Assembly: GCF_014645355.1 (NCBI RefSeq)
Contig: NZ_BMLS01000006.1
Location: forward strand, 173,759 to 237,758
DNA: 64,000 nucleotides
DNA from: Bowmanella pacifica
GTDB lineage: Bacteria > Pseudomonadota > Gammaproteobacteria > Enterobacterales > Alteromonadaceae
Direction: 5' to 3'
The notes under the pieces were generated by a model. It was not told the origin of the DNA and made no database searches. It saw only the letters and a program-made list of their open reading frames with translations. A program made the translations under genes and the position numbers. Positions 20,180 through 29,437 of the stretch are shown here, one piece after another (within the stretch, counting starts at the first letter, position 1; the number at the start of each line of letters is the position of its first letter).

Positions 20180-20663
20180 TTGTTGCAAGAGCATTGGCGC
20201 ATTGCCTGCTTTATATTCCCCGTCGGCAAATGCCGTAGGAAAAGTGGCGGTATCTTATTTTAACCTTGGCCTTGCCATTATTGTTGTTGTTTCGAGCCGG
20301 TGTTGTTGTTTCGAGCCGGCCTATTCCTGGCAGGTCAGTTCTTCGCATCCAGCGATAGCGTCGTACCGTTCCACTTGTTGCGCCTAGAAGTTAGCAGACT
20401 TAATGCCAACTTTACTTTTAACTATAAATCAATAACTTGTAGAATTTGGGCCGGATAAATGAATATCTATGCTACTCGCAACGGTGCAAGCTTGCCCCAT
20501 GCTTGTGCAACCCGCTAAACCAAACCGCCTAATGGCTTTCGCCGGTGAGGAATTCCTTCGCTTCCGTCACCTGAAGCAGGGTTTGGCAGCTTAAACGAAA
20601 TTTCATCCTCAGGCCCCGCTGGCTGTGGTATAAAAGCGCCCCGACGTTTTGTATTCCCAAGCG
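20180..20663. other. Gene-free region with tandem repeat and possible small RNA
   Basis: No convincing gene longer than 30 codons. Two perfect tandem 19-bp units (TGTTGTTGTTTCGAGCCGG) sit at 20282-20300 and 20301-20319. On the minus strand, between the repeat and the orphan terminator, is a 7-codon frame ATGGCAAGGCCAAGGTTAAA then TAA. At 20519-20587 (plus) CCAAACC and GGTTTGG enclose two hairpins (GGC-tttc-GCC and GGTGA-GGAA / TTCC-g-TCACC), a three-way-junction-like fold upstream of the MATE gene. On the minus strand the same stretch encodes a 25-codon frame (MKFRLSCQTLLQVTEAKEFL, then TGESH). Confidence 0.35.
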
Positions 20664-22019
20664 ATGAACCTTAGCCACGAAATTCGTCAACTTACCAAAC
20701 TGGCCTGGCCATTACTGATAGCCCAGGTTACCCAAACCCTGATGGGGGTTTCAGACACTATTATGGCTGGGCGCGTATCTGCCACCGATATGGCTGCCGT
20801 AGCCATAGCCGCCAGTGTGGTGATGCCGCTGCTGTTTTTCCTGCAAGGGATTATTCTGGCGTTGCCGCCTATTGTGTCGCGACTCAATGGCTCGAAAAAG
20901 TTTGACGAAATCCCGGAAAAAGGCCAGCAAACCTTGTGGCTGGCGTTAATGCTATCCCTGCCTTTGGCCATTGCAGCATTCTTTATTCCCAGCCTGCAAG
21001 GCAAGCTCAGCATGGAGCCTGAACTGCAGCGCATTACGCTGGAATATATTCAGTATCTGTTGTTCGGCGCACCGTTTTTTGCCGTGTATCAGGTATTTCG
21101 CCAATATTGCGAAGGCTTGTCGGTTACCCGCCCCAGCATGGTGATTATGGGTATTGGCCTGCTGGTGAATATTCCCGCCAACTATATTTTTATTTATGGC
21201 GAGTTTGGCGTACCCGCCTTTGGCGGTGCCGGCTGTGGTATTGCCACGTCCTTGGTATTTGCTGCCATGATGTTCAGTACTTGGCTGTACCATCATTTTG
21301 CGCCCTCAATGCGCCGTTTCCATATGTTCCAGCAGTGGTATGCACCGCGCTTTGACGAAATAAAAGATATTTTAAAGCTGGGCGTGCCTATTGCCATGAC
21401 CATCCTCTTTGAGGTGTCTTTATTTGCTGTGGTGGCCTTGCTGCTGGCCCCTTACGGTGCAACCGTGGTTGCTTCTCATCAGGTCGCCCTTAACTTCTCC
21501 TCGCTGATGTTTATGGCGCCATTAAGCATCGGCCTGGCACTGGCCATCCGCGTGGGGCACTTGCTCGGCGAAGATCAACCGGATAACGCCAAACTCGCGG
21601 TACAAGGTGCCTGGCTGGTAGGCATTTGCTCAGCTACCTTTACTGCCTCGGTATCCTTTTTACTGCGCTATCAAATTGCCGGGCTCTACAGTGGCGACCA
21701 GCAAGTGGTGCAGATGGCAGCGGATTTGATGTTTCTGGCTGCCCTGTTCCAATTCTCTGATGCGATTCAGGTGATCTCAGGCTGCGCCCTGCGCGGCTAT
21801 AAAGATGCCAAGGCCATGTTCTATATCAGCTTTGTTTCCTACTGGGTGATTGGCCTTAGCACAGGCTGTATTCTGGGGCTCACCGACTGGATAGTACCGA
21901 GAATGGCAGCCACCGGATTCTGGATTGGCTTTATTGTGGGTCTGACCGCTGCAGCCATTTTGCTGGGCTGGCGGCTTGCCTATATTCAGCGGGTGCAAAA
22001 ACAGCAGGTTGCGCTGTAA
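20664..22019 (+). CDS. MATE family multidrug efflux protein (NorM/MdtK-like)
   Basis: Twelve-helix inner-membrane cation-coupled drug exporter, 451 residues, normal for NorM/MdtK. Begins MNLSHEIRQLTKLAWPLLIA, with VTQTLMGVSDTIMAGRVS giving the conserved TM1 region and MVIMGIGLLVNIPANYIFIY later. The frame can start at a TTG five codons earlier, but the ATG at 20664 matches the family. No strong ribosome site; the upstream region is structured, so expression may depend on mRNA folding. Confidence 0.93.
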   Translation: MNLSHEIRQLTKLAWPLLIAQVTQTLMGVSDTIMAGRVSATDMAAVAIAASVVMPLLFFLQGIILALPPIVSRLNGSKKFDEIPEKGQQTLWLALMLSLPLAIAAFFIPSLQGKLSMEPELQRITLEYIQYLLFGAPFFAVYQVFRQYCEGLSVTRPSMVIMGIGLLVNIPANYIFIYGEFGVPAFGGAGCGIATSLVFAAMMFSTWLYHHFAPSMRRFHMFQQWYAPRFDEIKDILKLGVPIAMTILFEVSLFAVVALLLAPYGATVVASHQVALNFSSLMFMAPLSIGLALAIRVGHLLGEDQPDNAKLAVQGAWLVGICSATFTASVSFLLRYQIAGLYSGDQQVVQMAADLMFLAALFQFSDAIQVISGCALRGYKDAKAMFYISFVSYWVIGLSTGCILGLTDWIVPRMAATGFWIGFIVGLTAAAILLGWRLAYIQRVQKQQVAL

Positions 22020-22056
22020 TACTAGCCAGCCTGCCATTTTTATTAGGGAGAGCAAT

Positions 22057-22356
22057 ATGCACTATGTGCTGATCTACCATCTGTCAGAAGATTATCTTGC
22101 GCGCCGCCCTATGTATCGAGATGCCCATATCCAGCAAGCCAATGCCGCGACCATGCAAGGTGCGTTGCTGGCCGGAGGAGCTCTGAGTGACCCCACCGAC
22201 TAGGCCATGCTGCTGTTTAAGGCCGACAACATCGACGTGGTTGAAGACTTTGCCCGCCAGGATCCTTATGTACAGGCCGGGCTAGTTACATCCTGGCAGG
22301 TGCGGCCCTGGAACATTGTTATCGGGGCCGGATTGCCTGCCATTCACTACGACTAA
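22057..22356 (+). pseudogene. YciI-like protein interrupted by an amber codon
   Basis: Start MHYVLIYHLSEDYLARRPMY (AGGGAG seven bases upstream), then HIQQANAATMQGALLAGGAL and SDPTD, where a TAG occurs at 22201-22203 after 48 codons. The frame continues as AMLLFKADNIDVVEDFARQD, PYVQAGLVTSWQVRPWNIVI and stops at 22354. The two parts together make one complete 99-codon YciI-like domain (dimeric ferredoxin-like fold, His/Asp pair). YciI-like proteins have poorly known functions. The lesion is a single codon, so pseudogene, read-through or sequence error are all possible. Confidence 0.8.
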
Positions 22357-22375
22357 TACCGGGGGCGCTGCCCCC

Positions 22376-24631
22376 TTACGCGTTTTTCACCACATCGACA
22401 AAGTATTCTTCAACGCCATTCACCGTTTCGCGCACTAAACCATGCACGTCGGTTTCAAAGCCGGGGAAGCGGCGATTAAATTCACGCACAAACTTCAGAT
22501 AGTTCACTATGGTTTTGTTGTACCGCTCGCCAGGGATAAGCAGTGGGATCCCCGGTGGATAAGGGGTGACCAGCATTGCAGTAATCCGCCCTTCCAGTTC
22601 GTCAATAGACACCCGCTCCACATTACGATGGGCCATATGTGACCAGGCATCGGCCGGCGTCATGGCCGGAATAAAGTCAGATAAATACATATCTTTGGTG
22701 ATGCGAGCCACATCAAACTCTTTGTAAACCTGATGGATTTGCTGGCATAGATCCTTCAGCCCTACCCGCTCGTAGCGAGGATGCTTAGCGGCAAACTCCG
22801 GCATAACGCGCCAAAGTGGCAGGTTTTGGTCATGATCGTCTTTAAACTGCTGTAATTCAGTGACCATGGAATTCCAACGGCCCTTAGTAATGCCGATGGT
22901 AAACATAATAAAGAACGAATACAGGCCGGTCTTTTCGATAATAATGTTATGTTCGGCCAGGTAGCGGGTGACAATAGCGGCCGGAATACCAAGGTCATCA
23001 AAGCGCCCGTCCATATCCAGCCCGGGAGTGATAATCGTTGCTTTAATGGGGTCAAGCATATTAAAGCCGGTGGCAATATTGCCAAAGCCGTGCCATTCAT
23101 CCGACTCTTTGATTACCCAATCATCCTGCTTAGGCTCGCCGTCGCCAGGCAATTCATCCGGCCCCCACACCTTAAACCACCAGTCTTCACCAAACTCGTC
23201 ATCCACCTGACGCATGGCATGGCGAAAATCTATGGCTTCGGTCAGTGACTCCTGTACCAGGGTACGGCCACCGGGCGGCTCCATCATGGCCGCTGCCACA
23301 TCGCAAGAGGCGATAATGGCGTATTGCGGACTGGTGGAGGAATGCATCAGATAGGATTCATTAAAGCGGTGTTTATCCAGCTTACGGGTATCACTGTCCT
23401 GCACCAGAATTTGTGAGGCCTGAGAAAGGCCAGCCAGCAACTTATGGGTAGACTGTGTGGCGAAAACTAAGGGATCGCTTGAACGAGGACGGTCCTGGGC
23501 AATGGCATGCATATTATGATACAGCTCATGGAAAGCCGCGTGAGGCAGCCAGGCCTCGTCAAAATGCAGCGTATCAATACTATCCCCCAGCACGCCTTTT
23601 ATCTCTTCCACGTTATAAACAATGCCATCGTAGGTACTTTGGGTGATGGTCAGAATTCTGGGCTTTTTATTAGCCGCATTACGGGCAAAAGGATTGGCAG
23701 CAATCTTTTTAGCGATGGTTTCAGGCAAAAACTCTGACTTGGGGATAGGCCCGATAATGCCGTAATGGTTGCGTGTCGGCATTAAAAACACTGGAATGGC
23801 ACCCGTCATAATAATGGAGTGCAAAATGGACTTATGGCAGTTTCTGTCCACCACCACGATATCCCCGGGCGCGACGGTGCTGTGCCAAACAATCTTGTTG
23901 GAGGTGGAGGTACCGTTAGTCACAAAGAACAAATGGTCACAGCCAAAGATTCTGGCGGCGTTTTGTTCACTGTCCGCGACCGGGCCGGTATGGTCAAGCA
24001 GTTGGCCTAGTTCGTCCACCGAGTTACAAACGTCGGCGCGGAGCATATTCTCACCAAAAAACTGATGGAACATCTGCCCAACCGGGCTTTTCAAAAAGGC
24101 TACCCCACCTGAGTGGCCTGGGCAGTGCCAGGAATAGGAGCTGTCACTGGCGTATTCCATCAGCGCATTGAAAAACGGTGGTGCCAGGGCGTTCAGGTAT
24201 TTTCTCGCCTCTCGAATAATATGCCTGGCAACAAACTCCGGCGTATCTTCAAACATATGAATAAAGCCGTGTAACTCGCGCAAAATATCATTAGAGAAAT
24301 GCCGTGCGGTTTTGGTTTCGCCATATAAAAAGATGGGAATATGGGCATTATGGCGGCGAACTTCGCGAATAAAGCGCTTAATTGCCATCAGTGCCTTGGC
24401 CACAGTTTCATCGGTGCCATCTTCAAATTCTTCATCATCAATAGACACAATAAAGCAGGACGCCCGGCTGGATTGCTGAGCAAAGGAGGTTAAATCACCG
24501 TAGCTGGTAAACCCCACCACCTCCATACCTTCTTTATCAATAGCCGTGGCCAGGTCGCGAATAGCGGAGCCGGAGATATTTTCAGAACGAAAGTCTTCAT
24601 CAATGATGACAATAGGAAAACGAAACTTCAT
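22376..24631 (-). CDS. Class I Orn/Lys/Arg decarboxylase
   Basis: PLP-dependent decarboxylase of 751 residues. N-terminal response-regulator-like wing domain (about 1-140, FPIVIIDEDFRSENISGSAI), central aminotransferase-fold PLP domain with the Schiff-base Lys in TQSTHKLLAGLSQASQ, and the C-terminal domain ending in YNKTIVNYLKFVREFNRRFP. The length is near AdiA (about 755) and longer than LdcC or SpeF, so arginine or lysine are the likely substrates; the sequence alone does not decide. The start at 24631 fits the family N-terminus; 61 more open codons upstream run through the thiolase terminator. Convergent with the YciI-like gene; a GGGGGC-gct-GCCCCC hairpin (22361-22375) lies between. Confidence 0.9.
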   Translation of the reverse strand: MKFRFPIVIIDEDFRSENISGSAIRDLATAIDKEGMEVVGFTSYGDLTSFAQQSSRASCFIVSIDDEEFEDGTDETVAKALMAIKRFIREVRRHNAHIPIFLYGETKTARHFSNDILRELHGFIHMFEDTPEFVARHIIREARKYLNALAPPFFNALMEYASDSSYSWHCPGHSGGVAFLKSPVGQMFHQFFGENMLRADVCNSVDELGQLLDHTGPVADSEQNAARIFGCDHLFFVTNGTSTSNKIVWHSTVAPGDIVVVDRNCHKSILHSIIMTGAIPVFLMPTRNHYGIIGPIPKSEFLPETIAKKIAANPFARNAANKKPRILTITQSTYDGIVYNVEEIKGVLGDSIDTLHFDEAWLPHAAFHELYHNMHAIAQDRPRSSDPLVFATQSTHKLLAGLSQASQILVQDSDTRKLDKHRFNESYLMHSSTSPQYAIIASCDVAAAMMEPPGGRTLVQESLTEAIDFRHAMRQVDDEFGEDWWFKVWGPDELPGDGEPKQDDWVIKESDEWHGFGNIATGFNMLDPIKATIITPGLDMDGRFDDLGIPAAIVTRYLAEHNIIIEKTGLYSFFIMFTIGITKGRWNSMVTELQQFKDDHDQNLPLWRVMPEFAAKHPRYERVGLKDLCQQIHQVYKEFDVARITKDMYLSDFIPAMTPADAWSHMAHRNVERVSIDELEGRITAMLVTPYPPGIPLLIPGERYNKTIVNYLKFVREFNRRFPGFETDVHGLVRETVNGVEEYFVDVVKNA

Positions 24632-24726
24632 CGAGGCACCCAAGGACAATAAATGATGGTGCCCAGTATAGCCTTGTCTGTGATTTTTACAGATAGCTCT
24701 TGGGTAAGTATTTAATATATTTGCAT

Positions 24727-24751
24727 AAAAAAGCGGAGCACTGGGCTCCGC
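24727..24751 (-). terminator. Terminator of the thiolase gene
   Basis: On the minus strand GCGGAGC-ccagt-GCTCCGC is followed by TTTTTTATG; it lies 15 bases past the thiolase stop. Confidence 0.8.
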
Positions 24752-24765
24752 CTGAATATAAAAAT

Positions 24766-25941
24766 CTAGCAGATTTCCACTGCCATGGCCGTGGCTTCGC
24801 CGCCACCAATGCACAAAGAGGCCATTCCACGTTTAAGACCACGGTTTTTCAGGGCATGGATAAGCGTGACCAAAATACGGGCTCCGGATGCCCCAATGGG
24901 GTGACCCAGCGCACAGGCACCGCCATTCACGTTAACCTTGGCTTCATCCAGATTAAGCTGGCGAATAGCCAACATGGTCACCATGGCAAAGGCTTCGTTA
25001 ATCTCGAACAAGTCCACCTCACTTGCCTGCCAACCCAACTTATCCAAAAGCTTCTGCATGGCGCCAACCGGGGCCACAGTAAAATTTTCAGGCTCGATTG
25101 AATGGGTACTATGGCCAACGATTCGGGCCAGCGGTGTTAAGCCTTTCGCCAGTGCATCTGACTCACGCATCACTACCAGCGCCGCCGCACCATCAGAAAT
25201 GGAACTGGAATTAGCGGCCGTGATGGTACCGTCTTTTTTAAAGGCCGGCCTGAGGTTGGGGATCTTTTCAGGCATGGCGTTACCTGGCCCTTCATCCTGC
25301 TTCACCTCAACCTCTCCTTTGCGGGTACTGATAGTAACGGCGCAAATTTCATTAGCAAAGGCACCAGACTCGATGGCCAGCTTGGCCTTGGACAAGGATG
25401 ACAGCGCAAAAGCATCCATGTTTTCGCGGGTCAGATCTTCTTTATCTGCCGTGTCCTGAGCAAAACATCCCATGGCCTTGCCATCGTAGGCATTTTCCAG
25501 GCCATCTAACATCATATGGTCCAATACCTGGCCATGCCCCATACGGTAGCCACTTCTGGCTTTAGGCAGCAGGTAAGGCGCATTGCTCATGCTTTCCATG
25601 CCACCGGCTACAGCGACATTAATGGAACCGGCTTTAATCAAGTCATGGGCCAGCATCACGGCTTTCATCCCTGAGCCGCAGACTTTATTGATGGTAGTCA
25701 CGCCAGCAGACAGAGGTAACCCGGCTTTAATGGCCGCCTGACGCGCAGGCGACTGCCCAAGCCCAGCCGGTAAGACACAGCCCATAATCACTTCTTCAAT
25801 GTGCTCACTGCCCACGTCGCCCACCGCAGCGCTAATGGCGTTGGCACCAAGCTCAGTGGCACTTAATGACGACAGGCTGCCCACAAAGCCTCCCATCGGG
25901 GTGCGCCGGGCCGCGACAATAACAATTGAATCCTGACTCAT
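24766..25941 (-). CDS. Acetyl-CoA C-acetyltransferase (thiolase)
   Basis: Biosynthetic or degradative type II thiolase, 391 residues. Catalytic Cys in NKVCGSGMKAV (about 90), His in ALGHPIGASGAR (about 348) and second Cys in SLCIGGGEATAMAVE near the end. SIVIVAARRTPMGGF is the usual start; AGAGGAAC precedes the ATG at 25941. It diverges from liuR, and acetoacetyl-CoA cleavage would finish the leucine pathway once acetoacetate is activated. The intergenic region carries a perfect palindrome at 26044-26059 and a LiuR-type site at 26144-26160. Confidence 0.94.
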   Translation of the reverse strand: MSQDSIVIVAARRTPMGGFVGSLSSLSATELGANAISAAVGDVGSEHIEEVIMGCVLPAGLGQSPARQAAIKAGLPLSAGVTTINKVCGSGMKAVMLAHDLIKAGSINVAVAGGMESMSNAPYLLPKARSGYRMGHGQVLDHMMLDGLENAYDGKAMGCFAQDTADKEDLTRENMDAFALSSLSKAKLAIESGAFANEICAVTISTRKGEVEVKQDEGPGNAMPEKIPNLRPAFKKDGTITAANSSSISDGAAALVVMRESDALAKGLTPLARIVGHSTHSIEPENFTVAPVGAMQKLLDKLGWQASEVDLFEINEAFAMVTMLAIRQLNLDEAKVNVNGGACALGHPIGASGARILVTLIHALKNRGLKRGMASLCIGGGEATAMAVEIC

Positions 25942-26043
25942 AACAGTTCCTCTTATATAGGGTACAAGGTCCGCACAGACCATTTGCTGTTCAGTTTACT
26001 GCAGACCAAGGCATGGCGACCATAGACCTAACGTACAGCATAT

Positions 26044-26059
26044 TGAACAGATCTGTTCA
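26044..26059. promoter_or_regulatory. Perfect 16-bp palindrome, candidate operator
   Basis: TGAACAGATCTGTTCA is fully self-complementary and lies about 100 bases upstream of the thiolase ATG, between thiolase and liuR. It looks like a dimeric repressor site (for example a TetR-type fatty-acid regulator such as PsrA); the regulator is not identified. Confidence 0.5.
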
Positions 26060-26143
26060 GATCTGGCGTTAGCAAATCGGCTTCTTCAACACAGGGTTGT
26101 TGACGCCTTGTTAGTGTTACTTTACCTTTAGGTTAACTTACAG

Positions 26144-26160
26144 CTTACGTAAACGTAAAG
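26144..26160. promoter_or_regulatory. LiuR-type operator
   Basis: CTTACGTAAACGTAAAG is an inverted-repeat site of the kind described for the MerR-family regulator LiuR. It ends 4 bases before the liuR start codon, so binding would autoregulate the operon. A weaker TTTACCTTTAGGTTAAC lies at 26121-26137. Confidence 0.6.
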
Positions 26161-26164
26161 TAGC

Positions 26165-26563
26165 ATGACAACAACCACCACATACAGCATTGGCGAACTG
26201 GCAAAAGAATTTGACATTACGCCCCGCTCTATCCGCTTTTACGAGGAGCAAGGACTGCTGGAGCCTGAACGTAACGGCCAGGTGCGCATCTATCACAATA
26301 AAGACCGGGTGCGACTAAAACTTATTCTGCGCGGTAAACGCCTGGGCTTCTCCCTGGCAGAAACCAAAACTCTGTTTAACCTTTACGACAGCGACCAAAA
26401 CTCTAAATCCCAGAATCAGCTGGTACTGGAAATGATTACCGACAAGCGTGCGGTGCTCACTCAGCAATTAGAAGATATTCATATGCTGATGAACGAGTTA
26501 GATGATTTAGAAGAACGTTGCCGCGCCGAGCTGGAACAACAATTAAGAGGAAAACTCGCATGA
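26165..26563 (+). CDS. liuR: MerR family regulator of leucine degradation
   Basis: 132-residue MerR regulator: helix-turn-helix and wing at about 7-75 ([37 protein letters not shown]), then a dimerisation coiled coil and a short C-terminal tail without metal-binding Cys, as in LiuR. It leads the liuABCDE genes and probably represses or activates them in response to a branched-chain acyl-CoA intermediate (known for the family). The stop overlaps the liuA start (ATGA). There is no clear ribosome site before the ATG; the candidate operator occupies that position. Confidence 0.92.
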   Translation: MTTTTTYSIGELAKEFDITPRSIRFYEEQGLLEPERNGQVRIYHNKDRVRLKLILRGKRLGFSLAETKTLFNLYDSDQNSKSQNQLVLEMITDKRAVLTQQLEDIHMLMNELDDLEERCRAELEQQLRGKLA

Positions 26564-27729
26564 ATGCCCCTTACCCTACATTGAATTTCGATCTCGGTGA
26601 AGACATCGACATGCTCAGAGAGCATGTATATGCCTTTGCCCAAGGTGAAATTGCGCCACTGGCCACCAAAGCTGATGAAGACAATGCCTTCCCCAATGAG
26701 TTGTGGCCCAAGTTTGGCGAGATGGGGTTACTCGGTGTGACGGTCTCTGAACAGTATGGCGGTGCGGATATGGGCTATCTGGCCCACGTGGTAGCCATGG
26801 AAGAAATCAGTCGCGCCAGTGCCGGTATTGCCCTGAGCTACGGTGCCCATTCCAATCTATGCGTGAATCAAATCTATAAGAACGGTACTGACGCCCAGCG
26901 CGAAAAGTATCTGCCTAAGCTGGTCAGTGGTGAACATATCGGTGCGCTGGCCATGAGCGAACCCAATGCGGGCTCAGATGTAGTGAGCATGAAGCTGCGC
27001 GCCGAGAAAAAAGGCGACCGCTATATTTTAAACGGCAATAAGATGTGGATCACCAACGGTCCGGATGCCAATACCTATGTGATTTACGCTAAAACCGATG
27101 TCAGTGCCGGGCCCAAAGGCATCACGGCCTTTATCGTAGAACGTGGTACACCGGGTTTCAGCCAGGCGCAAAAACTCGACAAACTGGGCATGCGCTCATC
27201 AAACACCTGTGAGCTGGTGTTTGAAGATTGCGAAGTACCGGAGCAGAACATTCTGGGTGTGGAAGGCGGCGGCGTCAAAGTGCTGATGAGCGGCCTGGAT
27301 TACGAGCGCTTAGTCCTCTCCGGCGGCCCACTAGGCATTATGCAGGCCTGTATGGACCTGGTAGTGCCTTATATTCACGACCGCAAGCAATTTGGCCAGA
27401 GTATTGGTGAATTCCAACTGGTACAAGGCAAAGTAGCCGATATGTACACCCAGATGAATGCCGCGCGCGCATACGTTTATACCGTGGCTAAGGCTTGTGA
27501 CCGTGGCGAAACCACGCGTAAGGACGCCGCCGGCGCTATTCTTTATGCGGCGGAGCTGGCCACGAAAATGGCGCTGGATGCTATTCAGTTACTGGGTGGT
27601 AATGGCTACATCAATGAGTTCCCGGCTGGCCGTTTGTTGCGCGACGCCAAGCTGTATGAAATTGGTGCCGGCACCTCAGAAATTCGCCGTATGCTGATTG
27701 GTCGCGAACTCTTTAAGGAATCCGCCTAA
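26560..27729 (+). CDS. liuA: Isovaleryl-CoA dehydrogenase
   Basis: FAD enzyme oxidising isovaleryl-CoA to 3-methylcrotonyl-CoA. 389 residues. [14 protein letters not shown] and [13 protein letters not shown] are acyl-CoA dehydrogenase signatures; the catalytic Glu is in [13 protein letters not shown], the position typical for isovaleryl-CoA dehydrogenases rather than near the C-terminus. The C-terminal [20 protein letters not shown] contacts FAD. The start at 26560 overlaps the liuR stop; AAGAGGAAAA lies upstream. Fourteen earlier in-frame codons belong to liuR sequence. Confidence 0.96.
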   Translation: MNAPYPTLNFDLGEDIDMLREHVYAFAQGEIAPLATKADEDNAFPNELWPKFGEMGLLGVTVSEQYGGADMGYLAHVVAMEEISRASAGIALSYGAHSNLCVNQIYKNGTDAQREKYLPKLVSGEHIGALAMSEPNAGSDVVSMKLRAEKKGDRYILNGNKMWITNGPDANTYVIYAKTDVSAGPKGITAFIVERGTPGFSQAQKLDKLGMRSSNTCELVFEDCEVPEQNILGVEGGGVKVLMSGLDYERLVLSGGPLGIMQACMDLVVPYIHDRKQFGQSIGEFQLVQGKVADMYTQMNAARAYVYTVAKACDRGETTRKDAAGAILYAAELATKMALDAIQLLGGNGYINEFPAGRLLRDAKLYEIGAGTSEIRRMLIGRELFKESA

Positions 27730-27794
27730 GCAGTCATCTGTATGCCCTATTCTGTTGGCAGACTCAAGGCTGCCAACAAGCAACGCATGACTGC
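27730..27794 (+). other. Nested hairpin in the liuA-liuB gap
   Basis: Outer stem GCAGTCAT (27730-27737) pairs with ATGACTGC (27787-27794). Inner stem TGTTGGCAG (27753-27761) pairs with CTGCCAACA (27770-27778). No T-run follows. It could stabilise or process the mRNA between the two cistrons. Confidence 0.5.
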
Positions 27795-27818
27795 CCACTA
27801 TTTAGCAGGAGAGGCTAG

Positions 27819-29426
27819 ATGCCCCGGATTGAATCGAAGATAAACACAAAGAGCCAGGAATTTGCCGCTAACGTCGAGCATATGCAGGCTCAGGTTAATG
27901 ATCTGCGCGAGAAGGTTGCCCAAATCCGCCAGGGTGGCGGCGAACACGCCAATAAACGCCATACGGATCGCGGCAAGTTGCTGCCCAGAGAAAGGATAAA
28001 TGCCTTGCTTGATCCAGGCGCGCCCTTTCTGGAGCTTTCGCAGTTAGCCGCCTGGCAGGTGTATGAAGACTATGTTCCTGCAGCCGGGTTGATTGCCGGT
28101 ATTGGCCGGGTCAGTGGCGTGGAATGCATGATTGTGGCCAACGATGCCACAGTCAAAGGCGGCACTTATTATCCGCTAACCGTTAAAAAGCACCTGCGCG
28201 CGCAAACTATTGCCGAGCAGAACAATTTACCCTGTATCTATCTGGTAGACAGTGGCGGCGCTAACCTGCCCCGCCAGGACGACGTATTTCCTGACCGTGA
28301 ACACTTCGGCCGTATCTTTTATAACCAGGCCAATATGTCGGCGGCCAATATCCCGCAAATCGCGGTGGTGATGGGTTCCTGTACCGCTGGGGGTGCCTAT
28401 GTACCGGCCATGGCGGATGAGTCCATTATAGTGAAGGAACAGGGCACTATTTTCCTTGGTGGCCCCCCCCTGGTGCGCGCTGCCACAGGTGAAGTGGTAA
28501 CAGCCGAGGAATTAGGCGGCGGTGATGTGCATTGTCGCACCTCTGGGGTAGCAGACTACTTGGCCAATAATGATCATCACGCCCTGAAACTGGCCCGTGA
28601 CGCCGTGGCTAGACTGAATCGCACTAAAACGGTAAGTCTAAACCTCACTCAGCCTCAAGATCCCCTTTATGAGGCCAGCGAAGTTTACGGCATTATTCCC
28701 AAAGACAGTCGTCAGCAATATGACGTACGGGAAATTATTGCCCGTATTGTGGATGGCTCTGAGTTTGACGAGTTCAAGGCATTGTATGGCAGCACATTGG
28801 TGTGCGGCTTTGCACGCATCTTCGGCTATCCGGTAGGGATTGTGGCCAATAATGGGATTCTTTTCAGCGAATCTGCACAAAAAGGCGCGCACTTTATTGA
28901 GCTTTGCGCGCAGCGCAAGATCCCTCTGGTATTTTTACAAAACATCACAGGCTTTATGGTGGGCAAGCAATACGAAGCCGGTGGCATTGCCAAACACGGT
29001 GCAAAAATGGTTACCGCCGTGGCCTGCGCTAAGGTACCTAAATTTACTGTACTGATTGGCGGCAGTTTCGGTGCCGGCAACTACGGTATGTGTGGCCGCG
29101 CCTACGACCCGCGCTTTTTGTTTATGTGGCCCAACGCGCGTATCTCGGTAATGGGTGGTGAACAAGCAGCCGGGGTGCTAGCCCAGGTTAAACGTGATCA
29201 GAAAGCGCGTACCGGTGAAACCTGGAGCCAGGAAGACGAGAAAGCCTTCAAGCAGCCCATCATTGATGACTATGAGCATCAGGGTCACCCTTATTATGCC
29301 TCGGCCAGATTGTGGGACGACGGCGTGATCGATCCTGCCGACACCCGACAGGTGCTGGGACTGAGCCTGTCAGCGGCACTTAATAAACCATTGGAGGACA
29401 CCCGTTTTGGGGTGTTCCGTATGTAA
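27819..29426 (+). CDS. liuB: Methylcrotonyl-CoA carboxylase carboxyltransferase (beta) subunit
   Basis: Transfers CO2 from carboxybiotin to 3-methylcrotonyl-CoA. 535 residues, normal for the family. Two crotonase-like carboxyltransferase halves: the N-terminal half includes [34 protein letters not shown] and [17 protein letters not shown]; the C-terminal half includes [40 protein letters not shown] and [21 protein letters not shown] precedes the ATG. Works with LiuD (biotin carboxylase/carrier). Confidence 0.97.
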   Translation: MPRIESKINTKSQEFAANVEHMQAQVNDLREKVAQIRQGGGEHANKRHTDRGKLLPRERINALLDPGAPFLELSQLAAWQVYEDYVPAAGLIAGIGRVSGVECMIVANDATVKGGTYYPLTVKKHLRAQTIAEQNNLPCIYLVDSGGANLPRQDDVFPDREHFGRIFYNQANMSAANIPQIAVVMGSCTAGGAYVPAMADESIIVKEQGTIFLGGPPLVRAATGEVVTAEELGGGDVHCRTSGVADYLANNDHHALKLARDAVARLNRTKTVSLNLTQPQDPLYEASEVYGIIPKDSRQQYDVREIIARIVDGSEFDEFKALYGSTLVCGFARIFGYPVGIVANNGILFSESAQKGAHFIELCAQRKIPLVFLQNITGFMVGKQYEAGGIAKHGAKMVTAVACAKVPKFTVLIGGSFGAGNYGMCGRAYDPRFLFMWPNARISVMGGEQAAGVLAQVKRDQKARTGETWSQEDEKAFKQPIIDDYEHQGHPYYASARLWDDGVIDPADTRQVLGLSLSAALNKPLEDTRFGVFRM

Positions 29427-29437
29427 GGAGGCTTGGT

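Noticed and set aside
20461..20640. FMN or cyclic-di-GMP riboswitch before the MATE gene
   Set aside because: The conserved strings of these riboswitches are absent, although the region is structured.
11854..22203. Reassignment of TAG to a sense codon, suggested by two in-frame amber codons
   Set aside because: TAG is used as a normal stop elsewhere in the window, for example at the end of cmoA and of the GntP permease gene, so a general code change is not supported.
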